Source: Belliella kenyensis (GTDB lineage: Bacteria > Bacteroidota > Bacteroidia > Cytophagales > Cyclobacteriaceae). From it: a DNA stretch of 64,000 bases. Below the pieces are notes generated by a model. That model saw nothing but the letters and a program-made list of their open reading frames with translations, made no database searches and had not been told where the DNA came from. Where the stretch lies: NCBI RefSeq assembly GCF_022549675.1, contig NZ_JAKZGR010000012.1, positions 1 through 64,000 on the forward strand. Reading direction: 5' to 3'. Position 1 is the stretch's first letter. The number at the start of each line of letters is the position of its first letter. Made by a program: the position numbers and the translations under genes. Of this stretch, positions 1 through 10,300 are shown one piece after another.

Positions 1-831
1 CTCAAACAAATCTCCAATATTGATGACTTGGGTTACTCCATTATCATCTATGTAGGTGAACTGGCTACCATCATAGTATACATTACCTCCATTCTCCGTG
101 ATCAAGTTGATGATCTCTTCGTAGATAGCCCCTTCATTTCTAATGTCGTTCACTACCTGATTCACAATCATCTCAGGAAGATTGATAACTTGAGTTACGC
201 CCTCATCATTGATATATGTAAGTTGAGTTCCATCGTAGTAAACATTTCCTCCACCAAACTCTTCGATTAAGTTCAGTATTTCATCATATATACTTCCTCC
301 ACTATTGATGTTATTCACAACATCAGCTGGTACATCGATTAAAGTAATGGTACCCTCCTCGTTAGTGTAACGGTAAACACCTGGAGCAACAACAACTAAA
401 GTTGTAACTGTTTCTTCAAAAAGCTCACCCATATCAATCAACACCAAATCCCCCTCTTCATTGGTATAGTAAAATTCATTGGTTGTAGGGTTGTAAGTAA
501 CAAAATTATTTGATCCTTGTCCCGCTCCAGTCCAAGCTAATCTTCTCCATCTATTTCTAAACCAATAGTAATAGCCTGGCGTAATGATTCCATTATCATT
601 GGTATTATAAACCAATAAACTTTCAACGTTTCCAGCGACAATAGTCGCATCGTCAATATCGTTTGAAAGTCGTACTCTTGGAATCAAAATACCACGATCA
701 GAAGAAACGATATCTAATTGAGCAGATGAAGAAGGCGTAGCAGTGCCCACCCCGACCTGTGCTGAAGCATCGATAATAAAAATCGCGAATAGCAATAAAA
801 GTAGTATTTTTTTCATTTCCGTTTTGTTCAT
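1..831 (-). CDS. Secreted repeat-containing surface/fibre-like protein (C-terminus beyond window)
   Basis: The frame is open from the ATG at 831 to the left edge (277 codons) and has no stop, so the gene is partial. It starts with a signal peptide (MNKTEMKKILLLLLLF..., ending near DASAQ). This is followed by a VGVGTATPSSSAQLDI-VSSDRGILIPR stretch of a kind seen at the N-terminus of Bacteroidota fibre-like surface proteins. After about residue 130 come diverged repeats carrying Y-[TI]-[ND]-[DE]-[EN]-G and VINL/LIDV. The two best copies are 54 residues (162 bp) apart, with VYYDG and a YEEI/YDEI-type helix in each unit. An in-frame ATG at 816 is an alternative start. It lies 67 bp downstream of the CHU_C gene on the same strand, so cotranscription is likely. 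The function is unknown; a structural or adhesive surface role is inferred. Confidence 0.75.
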   Translation of the reverse strand, partial: MNKTEMKKILLLLLFAIFIIDASAQVGVGTATPSSSAQLDIVSSDRGILIPRVRLSNDIDDATIVAGNVESLLVYNTNDNGIITPGYYYWFRNRWRRLAWTGAGQGSNNFVTYNPTTNEFYYTNEEGDLVLIDMGELFEETVTTLVVVAPGVYRYTNEEGTITLIDVPADVVNNINSGGSIYDEILNLIEEFGGGNVYYDGTQLTYINDEGVTQVINLPEMIVNQVVNDIRNEGAIYEEIINLITENGGNVYYDGSQFTYIDDNGVTQVINIGDLFE

Positions 832-898
832 GATTGTTTCAAAAAAAGGTAAAAACCACATTTTTGAGGAGTTTATATAAATGCTTTTCATTTTTTGC

Positions 899-2473
899 TT
901 ACTCTTTAATTACTTGAATCCAACCTTGGAATTTCTTTTCTTGACCATTATCTTCTACCACAGTCATTACATAGAAATATGTACCAGCGGGTAGTCCTTC
1001 TGCAGACCAGTTATTTTGATAATCCTTTGACTCAAAAACATGATCTCCATACCTATTGAATATCACTAATTCATTACTTGCAAATCTACCAAGTCCCTTT
1101 ATTTCAAAAGTTTGGTTAGTCCTATCACCATTCGGTGTAATGACATTTGGAATAAAAAATTCTCTAATTCTGTTCTCATCGGTATCCTCATTATCAATTG
1201 GATCCTCATCCTCTTCACGTGACACGACTTCAGCGTAATTGATAATTGTACCAGCTCTATCTGCTTTCACCCTTAGCTTAATAATCATCTCATCACCAGC
1301 CATGAATAGCGGAACACTCCAGGTCAGTGTTTGACCTATATTGTTCATACTGTATTCCATTAGTCCGAATGCAGTTTCTACCTCATAGCCCTGAAAACTC
1401 ACTCCTAAAGGTAGATTGTCCACTATTACTACTTCTGTGGCATCTACCTCAGAATTGTTTTGAACGCGAATTTCGTATTCAAAAACATCGCCTTCCCAAA
1501 TGGATACACCGAAAGAGGTTTTTTCAACAGCTAGATTCGTCATATTACTTGACATCACAGCCAAAGTAAAAACCCCATAATTTGCCAAAACTACGGGTGT
1601 TGTTACTGTTTGTGCATTTAAGGAAACATCACCACCTAAGTTTTCCCACTCTTCATTTGATTGATTCCAATGTGCAATTACCAACCTATTTACATCACCC
1701 AATATAAAAGCAGGTGTAGTTACGTCTCTCCACGACAAAGTCAAATTCACTTCTTCACTTCCCTCATCCCTATGCAGCTCCCAGTATTCAGCATCGTTGA
1801 TCAACTCCATTCGAACAGGCTTTTGATCTCGTGGATAAAGTCTGTCTGGATCTTCGAAAAAATATTTTGCTCTATATACAGAGGAATTACTTCCTGGGGC
1901 AGAAATTCCTGCAAAACGAAAAAATCCAGCATCTCCGATTGGAAAGCTAAATACTTGATCACCTCTTCTTCCTACATATCCATCCACATGACTTATATCA
2001 GAGGTCTGAGCATGACTTCCATCTCTTTCAAAAAGCATAAGTCCTCCAAATCCATCAGAAACCACAATGCCTCGAATAAATCTTGATACTCCAGATACAC
2101 TGATATTTCCGAAAAGGTGAAAAGCGTTCTGATCAGAAGGGTTATCAAACAATACGTTGTTCAACCTACTTAAATTTGTACCCATGATCTGCTGTATAGA
2201 ATTGCTACTCACAAATCGAGTAAGTCCCTCTCCGCCTTCAGTAAAAGTAACTGTACCATCATTGTTCAAATTGGCAAAAAGATATAAATCACCATCATTG
2301 ATTAAAGTTGCATTACTCTTATTATCAAAATTAAACAATGATGACACCACTGTATTCGGCTGAATACTCAAAATACCTTCGTTACTCGTTTGAGCAAAAA
2401 GTTGATTGATAGATCCTGAAATCATCAATGAACATACGATAAATAAAATGCTAACCTGTAATAGCTTCCCCAT
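899..2473 (-). CDS. Secreted protein with DUF11 repeat and CHU_C / T9SS type B sorting domain
   Basis: A 524-residue protein with a signal peptide (residues 1-27, ending FAQ), a beta-rich N-terminal region of about 280 residues, a DUF11-like domain (about 313-420, with NLAVEKTSF, VDNLPLGVSF and INYAEV) and a C-terminal domain (about 440-524). The last contains FFIPNVITPNGD, VIFNRYGDHVFES and GLPAGTYFYV. These are hallmarks of the gliding-motility-associated C-terminal domain (CHU_C, TIGR04131), which directs type IX secretion (type B). The protein is therefore expected at the cell surface or outside the cell. The gene precedes the repeat protein ending at the left edge and may share its transcript. 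No catalytic domain was recognised. The sorting domain is a strong call; adhesion is inferred. Confidence 0.85.
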   Translation of the reverse strand: MGKLLQVSILFIVCSLMISGSINQLFAQTSNEGILSIQPNTVVSSLFNFDNKSNATLINDGDLYLFANLNNDGTVTFTEGGEGLTRFVSSNSIQQIMGTNLSRLNNVLFDNPSDQNAFHLFGNISVSGVSRFIRGIVVSDGFGGLMLFERDGSHAQTSDISHVDGYVGRRGDQVFSFPIGDAGFFRFAGISAPGSNSSVYRAKYFFEDPDRLYPRDQKPVRMELINDAEYWELHRDEGSEEVNLTLSWRDVTTPAFILGDVNRLVIAHWNQSNEEWENLGGDVSLNAQTVTTPVVLANYGVFTLAVMSSNMTNLAVEKTSFGVSIWEGDVFEYEIRVQNNSEVDATEVVIVDNLPLGVSFQGYEVETAFGLMEYSMNNIGQTLTWSVPLFMAGDEMIIKLRVKADRAGTIINYAEVVSREEDEDPIDNEDTDENRIREFFIPNVITPNGDRTNQTFEIKGLGRFASNELVIFNRYGDHVFESKDYQNNWSAEGLPAGTYFYVMTVVEDNGQEKKFQGWIQVIKE

Positions 2474-3014
2474 ATTATAAAAAGAATTATTTGCTTAAAG
2501 CACAATCAATCAATTACATTTTTTTTGTTGTAAACTCTATTTTTGACTCCATCAATTGAATTGATAGCAATTCTTACAGTTGATTTAATAGACTGAACTT
2601 GTCTGCATCTTTAATTAAGCTCGCAAAATTAGATTAATAAATACGCTTGTATAAATTTCGGATTACGCAATAATACTCAAGTCCATTAAAATGTAGAATA
2701 TTGAAAACTTGACACTTGCGGAACATAACACTTAGAAAAAATGAAAAAAAACAAGGGAATATTTATGAAAATTTTAAATACAAACTCTGTAAGAATAGTA
2801 GGCTAACCACATCAAAAACAACCACATTTCGGTAAATGACGGTATGGACTAAATTTTTACATCATTTTTAAGAAATGCAAAGGTATTTCTAAACATACTT
2901 ATTCTGAAATTTTCCATACTCATACCATAGATCTACATCTTCATGAGATTTAATTTTAAGTTTAGTGAGTTAATATTTTTTTTAGGAATTATCAATACCT
3001 AAGTCTTATGTAAT
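2474..3014. other. Divergent intergenic region, 541 bp
   Basis: AT-rich spacer between the minus-strand CHU_C gene and the plus-strand LuxR-type gene. It must carry promoters for both, but I found no clean TTG-N19-TAnnTTTG arrangement, no RNA gene, no convincing small coding frame and no strong inverted repeat. Confidence 0.5.
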
Positions 3015-3683
3015 ATGGAAACTATTAATTACCATCAACACATTGTGATCGAACAATTTACTTTAACTCAAGATTTTATTTCAGGTATAAAAATTATTTT
3101 TGACCTTACTACAAATGAACCGATTTTTATATGTAGAAATGGGCAAAAAAAATATGGAATCAATCCTAGTTATGTAAGGCATTTACCTCTTTATGAATTC
3201 AAAAGATTAATTTTTGATAGCGAAGATGAGGGGACATTTATCCTTGATAAATCAAACTTAGAAGACTCTAACGCACCACTACAAATCACATACCTTAGAA
3301 AAAGGCGTCATCAAAATGAAATTGAAGTTGATTTGATCTTTGAAAAATTAGTAAAACTCTATATTGATGATAAAGCGAAATATTATAAATCCTTCCACAT
3401 CATCCCCTTGAATCCTCAGGCTTCGTGTAATTCGAAAATAGAAAGAATGATTGAAGAAGCACGATTTATTAAAAAGAACCAAGTCAAGTTCAATCAACTT
3501 AGCAAAAGAAATAAAGAAGTGCTAGCCTTGATGATCCAAGGTCTAAGTGCTGTTGAAATTGCAGAGAAGCTTTTTATCGGAACCAATACCGTAAATACTC
3601 ATAAACAAAAAATAAAAGAAGTACTTGGCGTGAAAAACTCCTATGAATTGATGAAATACGGCTATGCGTTTGATCTGATTTGA
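3015..3683 (+). CDS. LuxR-type helix-turn-helix transcriptional regulator
   Basis: A 222-residue protein. The C-terminal 60 residues (about 161-217) form a GerE/LuxR-type DNA-binding domain: LSKRNKEVLALMIQGLSAVEIAEKL, then the recognition helix region GTNTVNTHKQKIKEVLGV. The N-terminal 150 residues look like a small alpha/beta sensor fold, possibly PAS-like, with no recognisable ligand motif. There is no receiver domain with a phosphorylatable Asp, so it is not a classical NarL-type response regulator. It stands alone, with more than 500 bp of non-coding DNA on either side. It could control the divergent surface-protein genes or the kinase downstream, but nothing in the sequence proves a target. 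Confidence 0.8.
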   Translation: METINYHQHIVIEQFTLTQDFISGIKIIFDLTTNEPIFICRNGQKKYGINPSYVRHLPLYEFKRLIFDSEDEGTFILDKSNLEDSNAPLQITYLRKRRHQNEIEVDLIFEKLVKLYIDDKAKYYKSFHIIPLNPQASCNSKIERMIEEARFIKKNQVKFNQLSKRNKEVLALMIQGLSAVEIAEKLFIGTNTVNTHKQKIKEVLGVKNSYELMKYGYAFDLI

Positions 3684-4206
3684 TTTGTAGCTTTTTCTAA
3701 TAAACAGCTATGTGGCTACGTAACTATTGCAGTCACTTGCACAAAGTTCGATTTGACTCAACTCTGATATTAGTGGATGTTAGACATTCTTCGATATTGA
3801 TCAATTGGGATCGATTTTGCCAATCAATTGGTATTACTAGTAAAGTATCATACCATCAAACATTTTTTTTTTATGTTTAAATCAACCAACTAACCTTCTA
3901 CAAGTCAATTAGAGGTATTTTAATTGAAAAAAACATAATAATTAGTTAGTTTTTATCTAATAGCATTACAGTAATTTTTGAAAAATTATAAATTAAAAAA
4001 TGTGACATACTCATAAAACTTCTGAATTTTTGCTACTCGACTATTATCCAAAGATTATTGACCTATCTGCGAGATAAAGAATCTACTTGAACAAAAACCT
4101 ATAATTTCAAAACCAAATTTGGCTGTTTAGTGAATATAAATAATTATTAATTTGAATATAATCCAAGTTTATTTTATTTTTAGCATATTTCTTTAATCAT
4201 CCGACT
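3684..4206 (+). other. Intergenic region, 523 bp
   Basis: Very AT-rich, with a T10 tract near 3862-3872. It holds no convincing gene, tRNA or strong hairpin, and no exact TAnnTTTG element near the kinase start. It presumably carries the promoter of the kinase/regulator operon. Confidence 0.4.
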
Positions 4207-6081
4207 GTGAAGAATATAATATTTAGATTATTATTAGTGTACTTTTCACTTTTCCAAATTGATTTTGTCGAAGCCCGTCAGAGCAATATTGTATCGACTA
4301 ATGAGATGTATCAAATCGTTTCAGAATTGCAGAGTGATCATAAACATGAAGAAGCTATTCGCATTCTACTCAAATTAGTTGATAATAAATTATGGATCAA
4401 GGATGAAGAAAATGCTAGAAAGACTCATAACAAGCTAGGTTATTCTTATTACATGCTCCATCAGTACGAAAAAAGCTCTTTTCATTATCAAAGGGCAACT
4501 GAACTAGCGAAGAAACTTCAAAATACCGAAAAACTTATCGATTCATTCACATCACTTGGCATGGCTCTACGTCGAGGAGGAATGTACACAAAATCTGTAG
4601 AGGTAAATCAAGAGGCTCTGGAACTCGCTATTTTTCTGAAAGATACTGTATCTATCTGCAACATTCTCAATACATTAGGAATCCTCTATCAAGACATAGA
4701 AGATTGGAGTAAAGCAATAAATAATCATCATCGAGCTCTTGTGCTTTCAGAGACAACCTCTGACACGCTAATGAGTTCATTTCTTCATACCAACCTTGCT
4801 ATAAGTTATAGAAGCATTCTAATGATCGACAGTAGTCTAATTCACAATAAACTTTCGCTATCCCTGAAAGAAAGTATGGGGCAAGAGGAATTGGAAAAAG
4901 TGAAAATTTATAACAACATAGGCTTAGATTACCTAGAGCTTGACAGTTTGGAGTTAGCCCTATCCTTTTTGGAACGTTCAAATCAAATCTATCATATGAT
5001 TGAAGATAAAAAAGGGCTAGTTTCCAATTATAATAACTTGGCAAAATTAGCCTTAAAGGAATCAGAACCTACTAAAGCATTGACGTTTCTGAACAAAGCT
5101 GAATTACTTTTAAATGATTTTTCCATGCCTATCATACTTCAAGACTTAATTAAAACAAAAATTGAAGCACTTGAAGCTTTGGGTGAATTTGGCAAAGCTT
5201 TAGAAGCTCAAAAGCACCTTTTATCCATCAAAGAAGATATCTTTCAAAAAGAAAAAATAGGAATTCAAAAGTTAGAAACCGCTTATCTCTTAAGAGAGAA
5301 AGAATTAGAGTCCCAATCATTTGCACAAGAAGCGGAGTTGGCAAAACTAAAGGCTCGAAAAAACACTCAAATTGTTTTAGTTTTACTGTTAGCCTTAGTA
5401 TTTGCAGTTTTTATTATCTTCTTGGTTTCCAAACTAAATAAAAGGCTAAAGCTTAGCAATGAGATAATTCAGGCTCAAAAGTTAGATCTAAAACATTTTA
5501 CTTACAACACACTGATGAGGATTCAGGGTCTATTGAGACTGACATCTAACAGTGTTTCTGATCAGTTAATAAGAGAAAGTCTTTATCAAGCAGAGGCTGC
5601 GGTCGTCTCGGCTGCCTCATTACAAAAATTCACCTATAGTATAGAGAATATAGATCATGTAATGCTAGGGAATTATTTAAGTGAACTCATGGATCACTTA
5701 AACTCCACCTTTCGAATAACAAACACAAAGAAGGTTCGATTCAAAGTTGAAATTATTAATGATTTCACCTTGCCTGTATTTATGGTTTTGAACATTGGGC
5801 TAATCACAGCAGAAATCGTAACTAATTCTCTAAAATATGCATTCGAAGATAGTATGGACAACCCCGAAATCACACTTACACTATTTGGAACAGTTGGAAA
5901 TCTTAACTTGAAAATAAAAGACAATGGAAAAGGGTTAGATAAGGATTGGCGACAAAATGGCGTTGGTCACGGGCTGATCACAAAATTGGCGCGTCATATC
6001 AAAGCAGAATTGACCTCTTATACTGACAACGGAACTACATTTATTTTATACTTGAAATTAAAAAATGGCTTCTCAATCTAA
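4207..6081 (+). CDS. TPR-containing membrane sensor histidine kinase
   Basis: A 624-residue protein. A signal or anchor segment (residues 1-23) precedes TPR repeats spanning about 30-345. A coiled region, one transmembrane helix (about 387-407) and a kinase module follow. The phosphoacceptor is probably H430 in LKHFTYNTLMRIQGLLRL, which aligns with the HisKA_2-type HHRVKNNLQIISSLL box but lacks the usual Arg and Lys. The ATPase domain has an N-box (E536-N540, EIVTNSLKYAF), a G1 box DNGKG (572-576) and a G2 box GVGHGL (585-590). The TPR domain would be periplasmic. The start is GTG; no upstream ATG fits. The last 17 bp overlap the response regulator gene, so the two are translationally coupled and almost certainly form a cognate pair. 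Confidence 0.87.
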   Translation: MKNIIFRLLLVYFSLFQIDFVEARQSNIVSTNEMYQIVSELQSDHKHEEAIRILLKLVDNKLWIKDEENARKTHNKLGYSYYMLHQYEKSSFHYQRATELAKKLQNTEKLIDSFTSLGMALRRGGMYTKSVEVNQEALELAIFLKDTVSICNILNTLGILYQDIEDWSKAINNHHRALVLSETTSDTLMSSFLHTNLAISYRSILMIDSSLIHNKLSLSLKESMGQEELEKVKIYNNIGLDYLELDSLELALSFLERSNQIYHMIEDKKGLVSNYNNLAKLALKESEPTKALTFLNKAELLLNDFSMPIILQDLIKTKIEALEALGEFGKALEAQKHLLSIKEDIFQKEKIGIQKLETAYLLREKELESQSFAQEAELAKLKARKNTQIVLVLLLALVFAVFIIFLVSKLNKRLKLSNEIIQAQKLDLKHFTYNTLMRIQGLLRLTSNSVSDQLIRESLYQAEAAVVSAASLQKFTYSIENIDHVMLGNYLSELMDHLNSTFRITNTKKVRFKVEIINDFTLPVFMVLNIGLITAEIVTNSLKYAFEDSMDNPEITLTLFGTVGNLNLKIKDNGKGLDKDWRQNGVGHGLITKLARHIKAELTSYTDNGTTFILYLKLKNGFSI

Positions 6082-6874
6082 AAAAATCCTGATAGTGGAA
6101 GATGATCCATTCATTGGAGATTTGATCATTTCTGACTTATCTCAACTTTTTCCTTACGGAAATCTAGTGGTAATTGGACCTGTTGAAAATATGCAAGATG
6201 CTATAGCGGCATTCAATAACGAAACCCCAGATATGATACTTATGGATATTGAGCTAGGTCAAGACAAAAGTGCTGGCATCTCCTTAGCCAGTCTTGTCAA
6301 TCAGATCCGGCCTGTTCCATTGATTTTTCTGTCTGGTCTTGAGAGAGAAAGGGGGTTTGATGTTGCTAAGTATACCTCTCCTTATGCCTATCTTCAAAAA
6401 CCCTATCAAAGACAACAGCTTGCTGATATTATAGAGCTTTTGCTTATCCAGTTAACTACACAAATAAAAAAGCCTAATCCTGATCTGACAACTTATCAGA
6501 AAACACAAAAATCAATCTTCGTAACTACCTCATATGGTGAAATTACAGCAATAGAACTTGAGCATTTGACCCTTATCGAAGCTGATGGCAAAGTTTTGAA
6601 AGCATATAATTGTAAACAAGATAGACCAATCATTTTCTCATCCCCTGGATTGAAAAACTTCTATGAAAGTCATTTGGAAATATTATCCAAAGATTTTTTT
6701 CAATTAAGCAGAAAGTTCATCATTAATATCAGCAAAATAGAACAAATCAAAGATAACCTAGTAAGACTTCCCAAATTCACATCAGATTCAAGAATAGAAA
6801 ACTTCCAGATCCCTATACCTGTGAATGGCAACAAGAAAAAAGAGTTGTTTAAACTTTTAGGCAAAACACTTTAA
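6065..6874 (+). CDS. LytTR-family response regulator
   Basis: A 269-residue protein. The N-terminal receiver domain (about 6-125) has acidic residues EDD (12-14), phosphoacceptor D61 in ILMDIELG, S90 and K112 (QKPY). The C-terminal LytTR DNA-binding domain (about 150-269) includes the typical sequence around FFQLSRKFIINISKIEQI. LytTR regulators bind direct repeats through a beta-type domain rather than a helix-turn-helix. The gene overlaps the upstream TPR kinase by 17 bp. The next genes on the strand are SusC/SusD, 511 bp away, which makes them a candidate target; this is inferred from position only. Confidence 0.9.
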   Translation: MASQSKKILIVEDDPFIGDLIISDLSQLFPYGNLVVIGPVENMQDAIAAFNNETPDMILMDIELGQDKSAGISLASLVNQIRPVPLIFLSGLERERGFDVAKYTSPYAYLQKPYQRQQLADIIELLLIQLTTQIKKPNPDLTTYQKTQKSIFVTTSYGEITAIELEHLTLIEADGKVLKAYNCKQDRPIIFSSPGLKNFYESHLEILSKDFFQLSRKFIINISKIEQIKDNLVRLPKFTSDSRIENFQIPIPVNGNKKKELFKLLGKTL

Positions 6875-7385
6875 AATAATCAAAGTATTCTTGAAAATAT
6901 TTTATTGAATAAAAATAATATTTTTTAAACCAAAAATCGACATATAATTTTTAAAACTCCTCCTTAGCAGGCCATACAAAAACTTGATTTTATAAAAAAA
7001 AATGAAGTTAAGTTTTCTGATTTGAATAAATTTTTATCCTATATTCGTTCCTAAATTGATTTAGCAAATCTTACTTCGGTAAATAAATCCATTTTAAAGG
7101 TCATTTTTCAAATCTTTAAAAATATATATGCTTATGAAGTAAAAAAAAACTACTCACCTCAAAAATGGAAGGAACTCTTTCTATCAAACAAAGACCCTTC
7201 AAATCTTTAAGCTAAATATTACTGATTAAATTAGATCAACGTCACTTGACTCAATGTCTTTAGTCCTCGATGTATTAAGGCTATTCATAGTAGATGCCAA
7301 TACGCCAAATGCTATCAAGGATGATGCATATCGTGTTCATATTTAAGCTTTAATTTTAGAATCCTAAAACAATAACCCAAATCAT
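6875..7385 (+). other. Intergenic region upstream of susC-like gene, 511 bp
   Basis: AT-rich spacer with no gene, tRNA or strong terminator; the only inverted repeat after the regulator gene is a weak all-AT one. Such a long leader upstream of a SusC gene is a plausible site for regulator binding, but no clear LytTR-type direct repeat could be identified by eye. Confidence 0.4.
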
Positions 7386-10300
7386 ATGAAAAAAATTAAT
7401 ACAAAAAATTTCCTTTTTGGAATTTTGATAATGATAATCATATTCCCTGCTTGGGCTCAAGTAGAAATCAGAGGAATCGTAAAGGATGCAAGCTCAGGTG
7501 AAACTTTACCTGGTGTAAACGTACTCGTCCAAGGTAGTACCACAGGAACAACTACAGACCTAGATGGCAACTATTCGCTCAGGGTATCTTCCAATGCTAA
7601 ACTTCAGTTTAGCTATATTGGATACAAAACTCAAGTAATTGATGTAAACAACAGATCACAAATAGACATTTTTCTAGAAGCTGATTCTCAGAATTTGGAT
7701 GAATTTGTAGTCACTGCCATGGGTGTCAAGAAAGAACGAAAATCATTGGGCTATGCATTTCAAGAAATCAAAACAGGAGATCTAGTAGATTCAAGAGAGA
7801 ATAATATTGCCAATGCACTCATAGGTAAAGTATCCGGACTTCAAGTAATGAGAAGTAGTAGTAGTCCCGCAGCGTCTTCTAAGATCATACTAAGAGGATT
7901 CAATTCTCTTACTGGTGACAATCAGCCTCTTATTGTGGTTGATGGAGTACCGATGTCAAACTTCACAGGAGCAGCGAACAATGATTTTTGGAATCCCTCA
8001 GCAGATATGGGAAATGGCTTAGGTGATCTCAACCCCGAGGACATAGAGTCGATGTCAGTACTCAAAGGAGGTGCAGCTTCAGCACTCTACGGATCTAGGG
8101 CTGGAAATGGGGTGATTTTGATTACTACAAAATCTGGCAGAGCAAAAGATGGAACTGGAATCTCATACTCTGCAACGGTGGGTTTTGAAAATATCTTCAT
8201 GCAACCGAAAATCCAAAGATCCTTTGGACAAGGATCAAACGGCTCTTATGACCCACTTTCCGGTCTAAGCTGGGGACCTCAAATCAACGGTCAGCAAGTT
8301 CAAGATTGGAAAGGTGATATGGTGCCATTACAAGCTTATGACAATCTAGGTAATTTTTTCAGAACTGGAAACAACACTACTCACAATCTCTCTTTCCAAC
8401 AATCTCTGAACAAAAACACCACCATTTATTCATCATTAAACTATCTCAGAGACAATAGTAAAACGCCTGGCGTCACTCTTGATAGGTTAAACTTAATGAC
8501 AAAGGTAACTTCCAACTTTGGTAAAAATGAAAGATGGATGACCGATATCAAGGTTCAGTATATGAATACTGAAGCAAATAATCGACCTGTAGGTGGAAAT
8601 AATTCAGGGAATTACTACGGAACAGTACTTAACCTGCCCAATACAGTGGATATGCTTTCACTGAAAGAGGGGATGGATCGCAAAGGTGTCCAGCAAGTAT
8701 GGTATAATCCGCAATCAAGCCAAGTAAACCCTTACTGGGCGTCAAATAACATTCTAAATCAGGATGTCAGGAATAGATTCTTAATGAACGCTACCATCCA
8801 ATATAAATTTACAGACTGGTTAAATGCCCAATTTCAGGCTGGGACTGATATATTCACGACCAAAAGGACAGGAAGAACTTATACTGGTGCTCCAGTGAAT
8901 TCCAGCTATAGCATCGGCTTTGATAGTTTTTTTGAAAACAATTACATATTCAGCCTAAATGCGAACAAGGAAAACATCAAAGGCTCAAAATGGGGAGGTG
9001 CAGCATCTATATTTGGACAGGTCATGACTACCAGCTTTTCATCTCTCAACGGAAACGCTGGTGAACTAGAAGTTCCGAACTTATTTTTCCTCGGCAATTC
9101 TGTAGGCTTACCTGGGATTTCAGAGAGTTTCAATAGAAAGCAAATAAACTCAATATTCGCTACTGCAGAGATCAACTATGACAGATATTGGTTTTTAAAT
9201 GTCACTGGAAGGAATGATTGGTCGTCTGCTTTGGGTATTGGCAACAGGAGCTTTTTCTATCCCTCTATCAGCACTTCACTTGTGGTGAGTGAGATGATCG
9301 GGAAAAATGGTGGCGTAATACCCAAATGGATGGAGTTTGCAAAAATTAGATTATCATATGCTGAGACAGGATCAGATCTATCTCCTTACCAGATATTTAA
9401 CGTCTACAATATTGGTAGAGATCCAAGGGGATATACTACAGCAAGCAGAAGGGGTACCTTGTTCAATGAAAATATTCGAAGTGAATTGGTGAAATCTATT
9501 GAAGCTGGATTCGACATGGGCTTCTTTGACAATAGATTTGGTGTAGATTTCACTTACTATAAAACCAACGCTGTGAATCAAATCCTCACAATCCCAATGA
9601 ACCCGCTTTCGGGCTATACAGGTAGACTAGTGAATGCTGGAGATATCGAAAATAGAGGAGTTGAGATAGTATTTAATGCTTCTATCTTAAGAAGCAACTC
9701 TGGTCTGAATTGGGATATAAGTTCAAATTTTGCACGCAATATCAATGTTATCAATTCTTTGCATGAAGAAGTGAGGCAGGTACCTTTGGGAGGCTACGAC
9801 AATGTCACAGTATTTGGAGAAGTTGGCCAGCTATACGGTGCAATTTATGGCACAAGATTCAGAAGAGTTCTTGATGAATCTAGTCCTCATTTCGGGAAAC
9901 TATTACTAAATGATGCAGGATTGCCTGTAGCTGACAATGGAATCCACCTTTTAGGCAACCAAACAGCAAACTACCTGCTAGGAGTTACCAATACATTCAA
10001 ATACAAGAACATGGCACTTTCTGTGCAAGTAGATGGAAGATTTGGAGGTCAGTTTTTTGCAGGAACTAATGCATTCATACAAAGATCTGGTCTTGCGGAA
10101 GCCACTGTGGTAAATGGGAGAAGAGATGACTTCATTGTAGATGGTGTAATAAGCTCTGGAGAGCAATTGGTGCAAAATACAGTTTCTGTATCACATCAAG
10201 ATTATTGGAATGCAGTATCTGGTGTTGGAAACCTTGGTATAACAGAACAAAACATTTATGATGCCACTAATATGCGAATTAGACTTTTGCAATTATCATA

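Noticed and set aside
28-250. Possible CRISPR or DNA-level repeat array at the left edge
   Set aside because: The repeat is a 162-bp protein-coding unit with diverged copies and no uniform spacers.
1661-2086. 141-codon open frame on the plus strand inside the CHU_C gene
   Set aside because: It lies opposite a clear secreted-protein gene and has no coherent domain or start context, so it is a shadow frame.
3862-3872. T10 tract as a terminator or phase-variable promoter
   Set aside because: No stem precedes it and no promoter element frames it, so it is probably chance in AT-rich DNA.
2474-7385. tRNA, tmRNA, RNase P or 6S-like RNA in the long gaps
   Set aside because: No cloverleaf, conserved P4-type or 6S-like fold could be recognised in any intergenic region; the gaps are simply AT-rich.
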